DNA of 64,000 nt from Bradyrhizobium ontarionense (lineage in GTDB: Bacteria; Pseudomonadota; Alphaproteobacteria; Rhizobiales; Xanthobacteraceae). The notes below the pieces were generated by a model. It did not search any database. It was not told the DNA's origin and saw nothing but the letters and a program-made list of their open reading frames with translations. Below are positions 46,267-53,660 of the stretch, in pieces. Positions within the stretch are counted from its first letter, which is position 1. Every line of letters starts with the position of its first letter. The DNA lies in NCBI RefSeq assembly GCF_021088345.1, contig NZ_CP088156.1, positions 7,369,001-7,433,000 on the forward strand, written 5' to 3'. The translations under genes and the position numbers were made by a program.

Positions 46267-46707
46267 ATGAAAATTGCATCCTTGCTTCGCGGTCTGCTGG
46301 TGGCGCTGACGGCCGCAGCCGGCGCCGTTCTGCCGGCCACGGCACATGCGGATGGCGGCTTCATCACGCTGACCATCTACAAGGCGGGATGGATCATCGG
46401 CGGCTCCGGCGGCAGCGGAATGTTGAGCTTCCACGGCCGCGCCTATCCGCTGTCGACCGGCGGCCTCGACTGGGGCCTGGTGTTCGGCGGCTCGCGCACC
46501 GTGCTGCGCGGCCGCGTCAGCAACATCTGGCGTCCGTCCGATGTCGAGGGCGTCTATGGCGCCGCCGGTGCGGGCCTCGCGGTCGGCCGCGGCGTGCGCG
46601 GCATCGTGCTGACCAACCAGAAGGGCGCGGTGCTCGAGCTCTCCGGCGAGCAGATCGGCCTGCTCGCCAATGTCGATCTGTCGGGCCTCGCGATCACGAT
46701 CAGGTAG
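46267..46707 (+). CDS. Exported hypothetical protein, glycine-rich beta type
   Basis: A 146-residue protein with a signal peptide (cleavage near ATAHA), then a domain rich in Gly and beta-prone residues: GGFITLTIYKAGWIIGGSGG, GGLDWGLVFGGSRTVLRGRV and GVYGAAGAGLAVGRGVRGI, ending LANVDLSGLAITIR. The layout resembles DUF1134/EipA-like or Ysc84-like periplasmic proteins, but I cannot assign it. ATG 46267 leads straight into the signal peptide. Confidence 0.75.
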   Translation: MKIASLLRGLLVALTAAAGAVLPATAHADGGFITLTIYKAGWIIGGSGGSGMLSFHGRAYPLSTGGLDWGLVFGGSRTVLRGRVSNIWRPSDVEGVYGAAGAGLAVGRGVRGIVLTNQKGAVLELSGEQIGLLANVDLSGLAITIR

Positions 46708-46749
46708 CGTCGTCATTGTTGATCGCTGCCGATCAACTAACAACAGTCG

Positions 46750-46776
46750 TCATCGCCCGGCTTGACCGGGCGATGA
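46750..46776. terminator. Hairpin after exported protein gene, CTTGA loop
   Basis: TCATCGCCCGG, loop CTTGA, CCGGGCGATGA, about 40 bases after the stop codon. Same type as at 25651 and 47421. Confidence 0.6.
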
Positions 46777-46869
46777 CAGCTGAGATTGCCGTGGCGTGCA
46801 GCCGACATCGTCGATCTCCTGCTTATAAGTTCGCGTTCTCGCCGCACGTCGTGCGCGAGGGATGCATCG

Positions 46870-47229
46870 TGAGCGCCCCTTGAAATCCGAGAGGGGCAGG
46901 GAAGGCCGGGAGCTCGCCGCTCCCATGGTCCGCGTGCAACAAAAAGCACGCGGCAGAACCACAGGTTCGGCGGAGACATCCCGGCCTTCCCTGCGCGCAT
47001 GGTTTGACGGCTTATACGTGGTCTCCCTGGTGCACCGGGCTTGTTGGCCACCATTGCCCATGCCATGCAAAGCATTGCCACGGGCGTGATACCAGCATCG
47101 GGGTATCAGGACATCACGACTTCACCGTACGTGACCGCCAGCGCTCGTCCGGCGCAGCCATCACGTCCACCGCGGCCCACCTCCACGTATCGTGACGACG
47201 CGTACGTCCCTCTGCATGAGGCGGGTTGG
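46870..47229 (-). repeat. Large structured repeat, copy 2 (about 360 bp)
   Basis: Reverse complement of the block at 15462-15821, with shared landmarks CCAACCCGCCTCATGCAGAG, CAGGGAGACCACGTATAA and GGCCGAACCTGTGG-like CCGCCGAACCTGTGG. The outer hairpin is GCGCAGGGAAGGCCGGGA...CTCCCGGCCTTCCCTG and the inner one CCGCGTGC...GCACGCGG. Next to it, 47236-47340 continues with another conserved-looking stretch that gives a false frame (CDKLTRRAVCARRACADCPS). The two copies lie 31 kb apart in opposite directions. Confidence 0.8.
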
Positions 47230-47420
47230 CCGAGACGATCGTCCTGATTTGCCCGACATGGCAAGCGCTGATGCCTGCGACAAACTAACACGACGGGCAG
47301 TTTGCGCACGGCGCGCATGCGCGGATTGCCCGTCGGGCAGAGATGAGCGTGCTTGCATCTTTCTGAATTCATCGGTCACGTCCTGCCGCTTCTGCGCGGG
47401 TGGTGATGATGAGTTACCCG

Positions 47421-47447
47421 TCATGGCCGGGACGAGCCCGGCCATGA
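47421..47447. repeat. Short hairpin repeat, GGCCGGG type
   Basis: TCATGGCCGGG, loop ACGAG, CCCGGCCATGA. Similar stems are at 62685 and 25695. Part of the repeat-rich stretch 46708-47660, in which no gene is seen. Confidence 0.7.
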
Positions 47448-47464
47448 CGATGTCGAGAGGGCGC

Positions 47465-47607
47465 GTAGGGTGGGCAAAGGCGCGCCCGTGACGTTCGCTG
47501 CAAAGTGCTGTGCTCGATCGCGCGCCGTGCCCACCACTCTGCTGTCGCGTGCGCGGATCGACGGTGGGCACGCGACTGCCCTGCGGGCGGCTGCTTTGCC
47601 CACCCTG
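47465..47607. repeat. Palindromic repeat, family E (GTAGGGTGGGCAAAG), copy 1
   Basis: Outer arms GTAGGGTGGGCAAAG and CTTTGCCCACCCT, inner arms CGTGCCCACC and GGTGGGCACGC. Two more copies lie at 51274-51412 and 53527-53660, both directly after RidA-type sequences. Confidence 0.88.
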
Positions 47608-47660
47608 CCGGTCATCATCGCGCGCAAAGCGGCAATTGCTTCTTTCAGACGCGCAACGTG

Positions 47661-48161
47661 TCAACCCTCGGCCACATGCGCCGCAAGCGCGCGCCACGGC
47701 TGCAGCGTCCAGGCGCCGGATGCGGCGCCGGAGGGCGAGGCGAGCACGAACACGATCGGGAAATCATCCTGCGGCGGCTGGCGGCCGAGCGGAATCGCGG
47801 TGGTCGGCCGGCCGTAGAACAGGCTCGCCGCCTTCTTGCTGGTGAAGGCGACCGTCGCCGGCCGATGGCGCCGGATCTTGGCAACAAGACCAGCGACGTC
47901 GACGCCGGCCTTCAGCGCGACATGGTCCATGCCCGCGCCCTGCTTGCAGAGGTCGGTGAAGCCGATGCCGAGCGCCAGCAGCGCCGGGAATTCCGGCGGC
48001 TGATACAGCCGCGGCGTTAGGCCGACGGCGTGCAGCGTGGGCCAGAAGCGGTTGCCGGGATGCGCATAGTAATGCCCGGTCGCCGCCGACCGCTCGCTCG
48101 CGGCGGTGCCGACGAAGACGAGGCGCAGGCCGGGCTGAAGCTGGTCGGGCAGGCGGTCCAT
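47661..48161 (-). CDS. mug: Mismatch-specific uracil/thymine-DNA glycosylase (Mug type)
   Basis: A 166-residue DNA-repair enzyme that removes uracil or thymine from G:U and G:T mispairs. Family motifs: GLRLVFVGTAASERSAATGHY, then AHPGNRFWPTLHAVGLTP, and the late VFVLASPSGAA, the counterpart of the LPSPSG loop that enters the DNA groove. The catalytic Asn of E. coli Mug (GINPG) is not found: here the loop reads GTAAS, as in a known subset with changed specificity. No helper genes are adjacent. Confidence 0.85.
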   Translation of the reverse strand: MDRLPDQLQPGLRLVFVGTAASERSAATGHYYAHPGNRFWPTLHAVGLTPRLYQPPEFPALLALGIGFTDLCKQGAGMDHVALKAGVDVAGLVAKIRRHRPATVAFTSKKAASLFYGRPTTAIPLGRQPPQDDFPIVFVLASPSGAASGAWTLQPWRALAAHVAEG

Positions 48162-48272
48162 GCGGGCGTTGTCGCATTATTGCGCTATCCGCAACAAGCC
48201 GTTGATGCCGCGCGGCGTTGTTGATGGCCCGCCCATGGTCTACAGGTCGCGGTGACACAACGGGAGCACAGC

Positions 48273-48914
48273 ATGTCGCAACGCCGCCTCTACCAGTTCG
48301 CCTTGTCGGGCCATTCGCATCGCGCGCGGTTGATGCTGAGCCTGCTCGGGTTGCCTTGCGAGCTCGTCGACGTCGACCTCAAGGGCGGCGCGCACAAGCA
48401 GCCGGAATTCTTGGCGCTCAATCCGTTCGGCCAGGTCCCGGTGCTGGTTGACGGCGACGCCGTGATCCCCGACTCCAATGCGATCCTGGTCTATCTCGCC
48501 GGCCGCTACGACGAGTCGGGGCGCTGGCTGCCGCGCGATCCGCAACGGCAGGCGCAGGTCCAGCGCTGGCTGTCTGTCGCGGCCGGCCCGCTCGCGTTCG
48601 GTCCGGCGGCGGCGCGGGTGGCGACGCTGTTCGGCATGCCGCTCGACATCGCGAAGGCACGGCAGCTCGCGTGCGACCTGTTCACGGTGATGGAGCGCGA
48701 GCTGGGCGGCCGGCCATTCCTTGCCGGGAACGAGCCGACCATCGCCGACATCGCGCTCTACACCTACACCGCGCATGCGCCCGAGGGTGGCGTGTCGCTC
48801 GCGCCCTATCCGAACGTGAGGGCGTGGCTGGCGCGGATCGCTGATCTGCCCGGCTTCGTGCCGATGCCGGCGAGCCCGGTCGCCGGCAGTGCGATCGCTG
48901 ATGGACAACGATGA
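48273..48914 (+). CDS. Glutathione S-transferase
   Basis: A 213-residue GST. The N-terminal thioredoxin-like domain has YQFALSGHSHRARLMLSLLG and the glutathione-binding NPFGQVPVLVDGDAVIPDSN (cis-Pro and Asp-Ser). The C-terminal helical domain has FLAGNEPTIADIALYTYTAH, the typical N-capping motif. ATG 48273 follows CGGGAGCACAGC. The substrate is unknown. Confidence 0.92.
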   Translation: MSQRRLYQFALSGHSHRARLMLSLLGLPCELVDVDLKGGAHKQPEFLALNPFGQVPVLVDGDAVIPDSNAILVYLAGRYDESGRWLPRDPQRQAQVQRWLSVAAGPLAFGPAAARVATLFGMPLDIAKARQLACDLFTVMERELGGRPFLAGNEPTIADIALYTYTAHAPEGGVSLAPYPNVRAWLARIADLPGFVPMPASPVAGSAIADGQR

Positions 48915-48935
48915 GGATGTAAAACGCCCGGCAGC

Positions 48936-49077
48936 CGTCCTTCGAGACGCACGCCTGCGGCGTGCTCCTCAGGACGAGGTCTGAGGTTGGGGCTGCAGCT
49001 AGATCCTCATGGTGAGGAGCGCCGCTTGCGGCGCGTTCAGGCGATACTCTCGCATCGCCTTGAGAACCATGAGGCCT
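48936..49077. repeat. Palindromic repeat, family F (CCTTCGAGACGC type)
   Basis: Contains CGTCCTTCGAGACGCACGCC, GTGCTCCTCAGGACGAGG, CCTCATGGTGAGGAGCGC and AACCATGAGG. It lies between the convergent GST and small exported-protein genes. Confidence 0.75.
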
Positions 49078-49117
49078 TGAGCGATTTCCGCGGGGCCGCC
49101 CCGGCCTGGATGCCGCC

Positions 49118-49390
49118 TTACAGGAAGCAGCGGCGTTCGTCGCGCAGCTTGAGCTGGATGGTGGTCGCCTCGACGAAGGTCGGCACCGGCTTGGAGACGA
49201 TCTTGTAGCTCGACGGCCACTCCATCGGTTTCGACTGCAGCTCGGTGTTCCAGATCTGGCAGATGCCGGTGTTGTCCCAGCGGATCACGTAGTAGCCGCT
49301 CTTGGCGGCCGGCGCGGCGACGGCGGGCGCAGCGATCGAGGCCGCTGCAAGCGCGGCGGCAGCCGCGAGAGTGGTCATGCGACGCATCAT
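49118..49390 (-). CDS. Small exported protein, IRWDNTG type, copy 1
   Basis: A 90-residue protein with a signal peptide (cleavage near AVAAP) and the mature motif SGYYVIRWDNTGICQIWNTE, then KPMEWPSSYKIVSKPVPTF and a C-terminal Cys (RRCFL). GAGGAGATTG lies before the start. It is a tandem paralogue of 49582-49839, with the same two cysteines. I know of no function. Confidence 0.85.
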   Translation of the reverse strand: MMRRMTTLAAAAALAAASIAAPAVAAPAAKSGYYVIRWDNTGICQIWNTELQSKPMEWPSSYKIVSKPVPTFVEATTIQLKLRDERRCFL

Positions 49391-49581
49391 CAATCTCCTC
49401 AAACGAAACAACGAAACTGGCCCGCGGACGCGGGCCTTCCGGCCCCGCGGCCGGATTACGACCCAAGTCGTGCGACAAAAGCGCGCGCAAAGCAAGGCGC
49501 ACGTGCCGTCGTTCACAGCGATGTCCGGACGTGGATGACGACATGCTGTCGTCATATGGTCCGGTCCGGGGATGCCGGTGC

Positions 49582-49839
49582 TCACAGCGTGCAGCGGCCC
49601 TGCTGGCGCAGCCGGACCTGAAGCGTGAAGGCATCGTTGAACGTCGGCACCGGATGACTGACGACCTTGTAGCCCGACGGCCACTGTATAGGCTTGAAGG
49701 CGAACGCTTCGCTCCAGACTTGGCAGACCCCGGTGTTGTCCCAGCGGATGATGTAGTAGCCGGCGCGTGCCGGCACGGCGGTCACGAGCGCGGCGGCGGC
49801 AAGGCCCGCGGCAATACACATTGTGGTGAACCGAGACAT
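49582..49839 (-). CDS. Small exported protein, IRWDNTG type, copy 2
   Basis: An 85-residue paralogue of the neighbouring gene product: signal peptide (cleavage near PARAG), then GYYIIRWDNTGVCQVWSEAF, KPIQWPSGYKVVSHPVPTF and RQQGRCTL at the end. CCGGAG lies before the ATG at 49839. The two mature proteins share about half of their residues in the same order, so they arose by tandem duplication. The pair of cysteines probably forms a disulfide in the periplasm. Confidence 0.85.
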   Translation of the reverse strand: MSRFTTMCIAAGLAAAALVTAVPARAGYYIIRWDNTGVCQVWSEAFAFKPIQWPSGYKVVSHPVPTFNDAFTLQVRLRQQGRCTL

Positions 49840-49919
49840 CGACAAACTCCGGCAACAAACTGGCCCCAGCCGTGCGGGCCTTGTCGGTGCCGTGTCGATC
49901 AATTTGAAGGCAGGGATAT

Positions 49920-50579
49920 TCAGTCCGTGCGACAAATCCGCGCGATCAGGTCTGCGTTGCCGTGGGGGCATGGCGGGACGCTACGAGGCAGGGATCGGCG
50001 TGAGCGCGGCGTGCCGGCCGATATCGACACGGCGCGCGCGATGTCGTGCTGATAGACGCCATCGGTGCAGGCGCCGGTCGCAAGGTCGAGCGTGAATGGG
50101 AACCAATCGTCGCCGGCCGCCGAATAGGCTTCGCCGAACAGCCGATGGTCTTCGACGCTGACCTTGCGAAAGCCGTCCCATGAGATGCGCGGACTTTGCC
50201 AGCGCACGCCTTCGGCGCCGATGGCCATGAAGTCGGTGAGCCCCTGAACCAGCACCAGCCCAAGGGCGTCCAGCGGCACGAGCTGTGTCAGGTCACCCAG
50301 CGACGCGGTGACGGACCTGGTCTCGGCGTCGACGATGTTGCCTTGACCGCCCGAGACGACGATGGCCTCGCGACCGTTGGGATGGGCGAGCACGCGATCG
50401 TAATCCGTCGAACCGCGGAGAAAGTTGCCGACCCAAGGATCGCCTCCTGGCTCAGACTGCTCCGGCTGGAAGCGTACCACGAGGCCTTCGCGAAATGTCG
50501 GGACGTCGCTCTTGGGGAACGAGATCGCGGGCGGCCCATAGGCTGGCAGGCCAGGCAGGATGTCGAAGCGGACGGGCAT
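49920..50579 (-). CDS. Hypothetical protein
   Basis: About 219 residues, no signal peptide or membrane segment. It has VRFDILPGLPAYGPPAISFP, VPTFREGLVVRFQPEQSEPG and DGFRKVSVEDHRLFGEAYSA, with WFPFTLDLATGACTDGVYQH later, which resembles the WxPF.ID..TG...GG pattern of beta-sheet proteins. The C-terminal 35 residues are basic and may be an extension. I do not recognise a family. The start could be ATG 50579 or ATG 50606. Confidence 0.65.
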   Translation of the reverse strand: MPVRFDILPGLPAYGPPAISFPKSDVPTFREGLVVRFQPEQSEPGGDPWVGNFLRGSTDYDRVLAHPNGREAIVVSGGQGNIVDAETRSVTASLGDLTQLVPLDALGLVLVQGLTDFMAIGAEGVRWQSPRISWDGFRKVSVEDHRLFGEAYSAAGDDWFPFTLDLATGACTDGVYQHDIARAVSISAGTPRSRRSLPRSVPPCPHGNADLIARICRTD

Positions 50580-50645
50580 CGGATGCCGGATGTCTGGGTG
50601 ACTCAACGTTCGAAAAACGATTGACCGACCTTGCGGCGCCCTGCG

Positions 50646-51185
50646 CTAGGGCGACGGCGTGTGGCTCAGGCTGGCGAACTCCGCGGGAGGGGCTGCCGCC
50701 TCCTGCACCGCAAAGGCGGTCTGATGATCGGCAACGCGGTCGACGACGACCGCCGAGCCGACCATGGTGACGCGTTGCGTGCTGCCGGAATACCAGTCGG
50801 TCGGCAACGCGTAATAGGTTTTTCCAGCCGTGGTGGTGAATTCGACCTGATGCGGAATCCCGTTGATCGCGCGGCTCCACGCATTGTTCGGCACCTCCAT
50901 GACGTGCTTGCCGGGAGCCAGCTCGACCGTGATGTAGCGCCCGGGCGCGAGCGAGGCGACGGTCTTGCCATCGATGTCGATCGTGATCGGGAAGATGCTG
51001 ACGTTGAATCCCGTCGGGCGCCCGACATGCAGCGTCGCATAGCCGGGCCGTGGCGCCTCCGGCGGCTTGGCCGCCTCGGTCTGAACAGGGACCGATGAGC
51101 ACCCGGCCGTCAGCGCGATCGCTGCGCCTGCAAGTTGCAAGGACAGAGTCCGCCCCAACGCCGTTTTGAAACAAGCTACCAACAT
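50646..51185 (-). CDS. Lipoprotein, DUF2846/PEGA-like
   Basis: A 179-residue protein with a lipoprotein signal: hydrophobic stretch ending in the lipobox LTAGCSS. The mature part has PGYATLHVGRPTGFNVSIFP, then ITIDIDGKTVASLAPGRYIT, VELAPGKHVMEVP, which matches the DUF2846/PEGA-type beta domain (V.IDGK.VG.L..G.Y....L.PG.H). Such proteins are outer-membrane or inner-membrane anchored surface modules. ATG 51185 gives a normal lipoprotein signal. Confidence 0.82.
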   Translation of the reverse strand: MLVACFKTALGRTLSLQLAGAAIALTAGCSSVPVQTEAAKPPEAPRPGYATLHVGRPTGFNVSIFPITIDIDGKTVASLAPGRYITVELAPGKHVMEVPNNAWSRAINGIPHQVEFTTTAGKTYYALPTDWYSGSTQRVTMVGSAVVVDRVADHQTAFAVQEAAAPPAEFASLSHTPSP

Positions 51186-51273
51186 CGAACGATTGCCCCC
51201 ACCGGGCAATATTCAATCATGAGGTACATCGCGATGACAAGAGGAGCTCGGCAGCTGATGTCGCTCAGAGGCC

Positions 51274-51412
51274 GTAGGGTGGGCAAAGCAGCCGCCCGCA
51301 GGGCGGCAGCGTGCCCACCATCAAGCAGCGAACTCGTCGGTGAGACGGTGGGCACGGCGCCACCGCGATCCCGCGCCTGGAGACAGTTGTGCTGCGCCTT
51401 TGCCCACCCTAC
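51274..51412. repeat. Palindromic repeat, family E, copy 2
   Basis: Outer arms GTAGGGTGGGCAAAGC and TTTGCCCACCCTAC, inner arms CGTGCCCACC and GGTGGGCACG. The CTA of its right end supplies the stop codon for the RidA remnant that follows on the minus strand. Confidence 0.88.
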
Positions 51413-51610
51413 GCAGCGACGACCGCCGCCACGCCCTCGATTTCGATCAGCATCTTCGGATCGAGCAGCGCGACCACCACGCAGGTGGTCCGGGCCGGAT
51501 ACGGCGTCGGACCGAACGTCTCGGCATGGAGCCGGTTCATGGCCGCGATCCGTAGCGCCGACCAGCAGCACGTTGACCTTGACGAGGTCGCGCATCGCCC
51601 CGCTTCGGCG
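51409..51610 (-). pseudogene. Decayed RidA-family gene, C-terminal part
   Basis: Read on the minus strand, the sequence gives MRDLVKVNVLLVGA and then, after a frame change, MNRLHAETFGPTPYPARTTC and VVVALLDPKMLIEIEGVAAV. This follows the intact RidA protein coded at 53657-54043 (ALRDLVKVNVLLTRASDVAT, MNRLYAASFGPAPYPARTTC) closely. The N-terminal half is missing. It lies on the upstream side of the TIR gene. Confidence 0.8.
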
Positions 51611-51756
51611 CTCGCGCAAATATTTCCTGAATGTGTGAATTGCTTCACATTCCAGCCGCTCGCTCGGGTGTTCCCATGCTGTTCGCTACTGTTAGGCGGG
51701 GGCCGATATGCAAGGGGAGTTCATGGTGCTCATGTAGTGTTGTAAGGGAGAGTTTC

Positions 51757-53241
51757 ATGGCGAACGGATTAGTGGAAGTTCAGCCGGACGTTTCGGATCG
51801 GATCGTCGCCCGCGCGATTGGCGAAAAGCTCGCCGTCTTCATCAGCTATCCCACTGAAAATCACAGGATCGCGCAGGAGATCGAGGACGCGCTGCGCAGT
51901 TTCGATCGCGACAAGTTCGACATCTTTCTGGACAGCTCACGCATCGACGAGGGCGGCGATCTGACCGGGACGATCGAGAGCGCCCTGGAACGCACCGACT
52001 ACTTCATCGGCATTGGACCCGGCGCGAGCCGCGGGAATTTCTCCTGGTGCGGCATGGAGCTCGGCTATTTCCTCGCAACCAGACGCGGCAAGAGCCGACG
52101 CGTCCTGGCGATCTACAATAGCGACATTCCCGACCTCTTCCACCGCTACAAGAATGTTCGTGTCGTCCCGCTCGAGGAGAAGCACCGCTCCGAACTCGGC
52201 GACGAGATCTGTGCAATCGAGGACTCCCATCTTTACGCGTTCTTCTGCGAATTGAGTGAGGAGGTCGGCCGCAGATTCCCGCCGGAGCGTCCGGGGCGCT
52301 ATTTCGAGGACGCGCGCAAATGGGCGGAAACGAGCACCAGGAGCGTCACCGACGGCTATTTCAACACGCTGCAGGAGCGCGTCAAATCGACCTGGTTTCC
52401 GCAGAAGCGGATCGAGGTGCGCACCGATGCGTCGCCGTTCTGGGAGAAAGGCAATCCCACGATACCCGCGCAGGCCATCGTCGTGCTGGAGGCCACCACC
52501 TGCGGCGTGCTCAAATACAGCGTGCCGAGAGAGCAGGCCAGCGTCGCCAAGAGTTGGAAGGAGTTCGAGGACATCGTGCGGCAGCAGACCGGCGCGTTGA
52601 CCTTTCCGGCCATGATCACCGACGTCATCGTCTCGGCGCTGCCAAACAATTCCGAAGCCCTCAACGATCACTCTTTCCTGGCACCGGACGGCAAGAGCTA
52701 CCGGATCCTGCTGGTCATGCACCGGCTGTATGGCAACGGCAAACGGGAATTCGTCATCAACCTGGTCGAGACGCTGCGGCCGATGTCCGGAGAGGGCAAC
52801 AGGGAGACCTCGCTGATGACGGCGGCGATCATGCTCGCCTCGAAATACCGGTTCTTGTTTCTCGAGCCGGAGTCGAGGTACGGCCCGGACAAGATCGGTC
52901 AGGCGCTCAGGGCCAGCAGCGGGATCGCCATCCGCCAGCTGCTGCGGGACCTCGACCGCGTTCACGCCGAGGCGACCAAGGAAGGCTTTGCCGACGAGAC
53001 CGCGCTGGTTGCACTGTTCGGTCCGGCGCAGGAATTCGAGGTGCGCGATCTGTTCGAGCGGTTCTGGCCGCCCATGATCGCGATGAAGGAGGCGGCTACG
53101 GCGTTGCTGGATGAGCCGACCGACCAGACCCGCGAGCTGTTCCTCGGACGGCATCGGAGCTTCGTCGAGCAGACTCGAGACGTCAACCAGCGCTTCATCT
53201 CGCTGTGTCTGGCCCGCTATCAGAGCCTGATCGGAAACTAG
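51757..53241 (+). CDS. TIR-domain protein with unrecognised C-terminal region
   Basis: A 494-residue protein. Residues 24-160 are a TIR domain: KLAVFISYPTENHRIAQEIE (strand A and helix A), KFDIFLDSSRIDEGGDLTG (strand B and BB loop), IESALERTDYFIGIGPGA and FSWCGMELGYFLAT. Glu101 in WCGMEL is where NAD-cleaving TIR proteins have the catalytic Glu. I do not recognise residues 190-494, which look globular and alpha/beta. ATG 51757 follows AAGGGAGAGTTTC. There is no signal peptide. The gene stands alone between two decayed RidA copies. A role in anti-phage abortive infection through NAD+ loss is possible by analogy with other bacterial TIR proteins; the sensor or partner is not visible. Confidence 0.88.
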   Translation: MANGLVEVQPDVSDRIVARAIGEKLAVFISYPTENHRIAQEIEDALRSFDRDKFDIFLDSSRIDEGGDLTGTIESALERTDYFIGIGPGASRGNFSWCGMELGYFLATRRGKSRRVLAIYNSDIPDLFHRYKNVRVVPLEEKHRSELGDEICAIEDSHLYAFFCELSEEVGRRFPPERPGRYFEDARKWAETSTRSVTDGYFNTLQERVKSTWFPQKRIEVRTDASPFWEKGNPTIPAQAIVVLEATTCGVLKYSVPREQASVAKSWKEFEDIVRQQTGALTFPAMITDVIVSALPNNSEALNDHSFLAPDGKSYRILLVMHRLYGNGKREFVINLVETLRPMSGEGNRETSLMTAAIMLASKYRFLFLEPESRYGPDKIGQALRASSGIAIRQLLRDLDRVHAEATKEGFADETALVALFGPAQEFEVRDLFERFWPPMIAMKEAATALLDEPTDQTRELFLGRHRSFVEQTRDVNQRFISLCLARYQSLIGN

Positions 53242-53291
53242 CGTTCCGACCAGGCGCGATCGAGAACGGGAGCGCCGGCACCGTACAGCTG

Positions 53292-53405
53292 CGTCATTCG
53301 AGCGAAGCGACTTGTCCGCCATGGCCGAAAGGCTGACGGCGGACGCAATCCGGAGATTCAGCCATGCGCCGGATTGCTTCGTCGCTTCGCTCCTCGCAAT
53401 GACGG
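53292..53405. repeat. Palindromic repeat, family A, copy 2
   Basis: Left part GTCATTCGAGCGAAGCGAC and GCGGACGCAATCCGG, right part CCGGATTGCTTCGTCGCTTCG and CTCCTCGCAATGAC. Located about 50 bases after the TIR gene, so it may also end its transcript. Confidence 0.85.
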
Positions 53406-53433
53406 CGCCAGCCACAGCGTCGGATGCGGACCT

Positions 53434-53516
53434 TATCCGACGATCGCAGCGAGGCCCTCGATCTCGATCAGCATCTTCGAATAGGGCAGCGCTGATACCA
53501 CGCAGGTGTTGGTCGT
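53434..53516 (-). pseudogene. Short RidA-family remnant
   Basis: Minus-strand reading gives TNTCVVSALPYSKMLIEIEG and LAAIVG before a stop, matching the RidA C terminus TTCVVVALPDPTMLIEIEGVATIV. Only about 27 codons are left. With the fragment at 51409-51610 it brackets the TIR gene. Confidence 0.75.
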
Positions 53517-53526
53517 AGGGGAGATT

Positions 53527-53660
53527 GTAGGGTGGGCAAAGCGACGTCTTGCTCCGCTGTCTCGACACACGAGGGAAGAAGCGTGCCCACCATGTCCACC
53601 GCGGTGGGCACGCTTCCGCCGCGGCTCTTCGAGCGCGGACGGACGCTTTGCCCACCCTAC
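53527..53660. repeat. Palindromic repeat, family E, copy 3
   Basis: Arms GTAGGGTGGGCAAAGCG and CGCTTTGCCCACCCTAC, inner GCGTGCCCACC and GGTGGGCACGC. Its right-end CTA is the stop codon of the intact RidA gene, exactly as at copy 2. Confidence 0.88.

Noticed and set aside
47192..47491. Small frame with CDKLTRRAVCARRACADCPS
   Set aside because: It lies in the large repeat and its flank, so it is more likely repeat sequence than protein.
51937..53655. 572-residue open frame on the minus strand across the TIR gene
   Set aside because: Shadow of the TIR gene plus repeat sequence; the TIR frame has a ribosome site and conserved motifs.
47465..53660. Three family E repeats considered as a CRISPR-like array
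   Set aside because: The copies are kilobases apart, palindromic and of uneven inner sequence; no regular spacers or cas genes.
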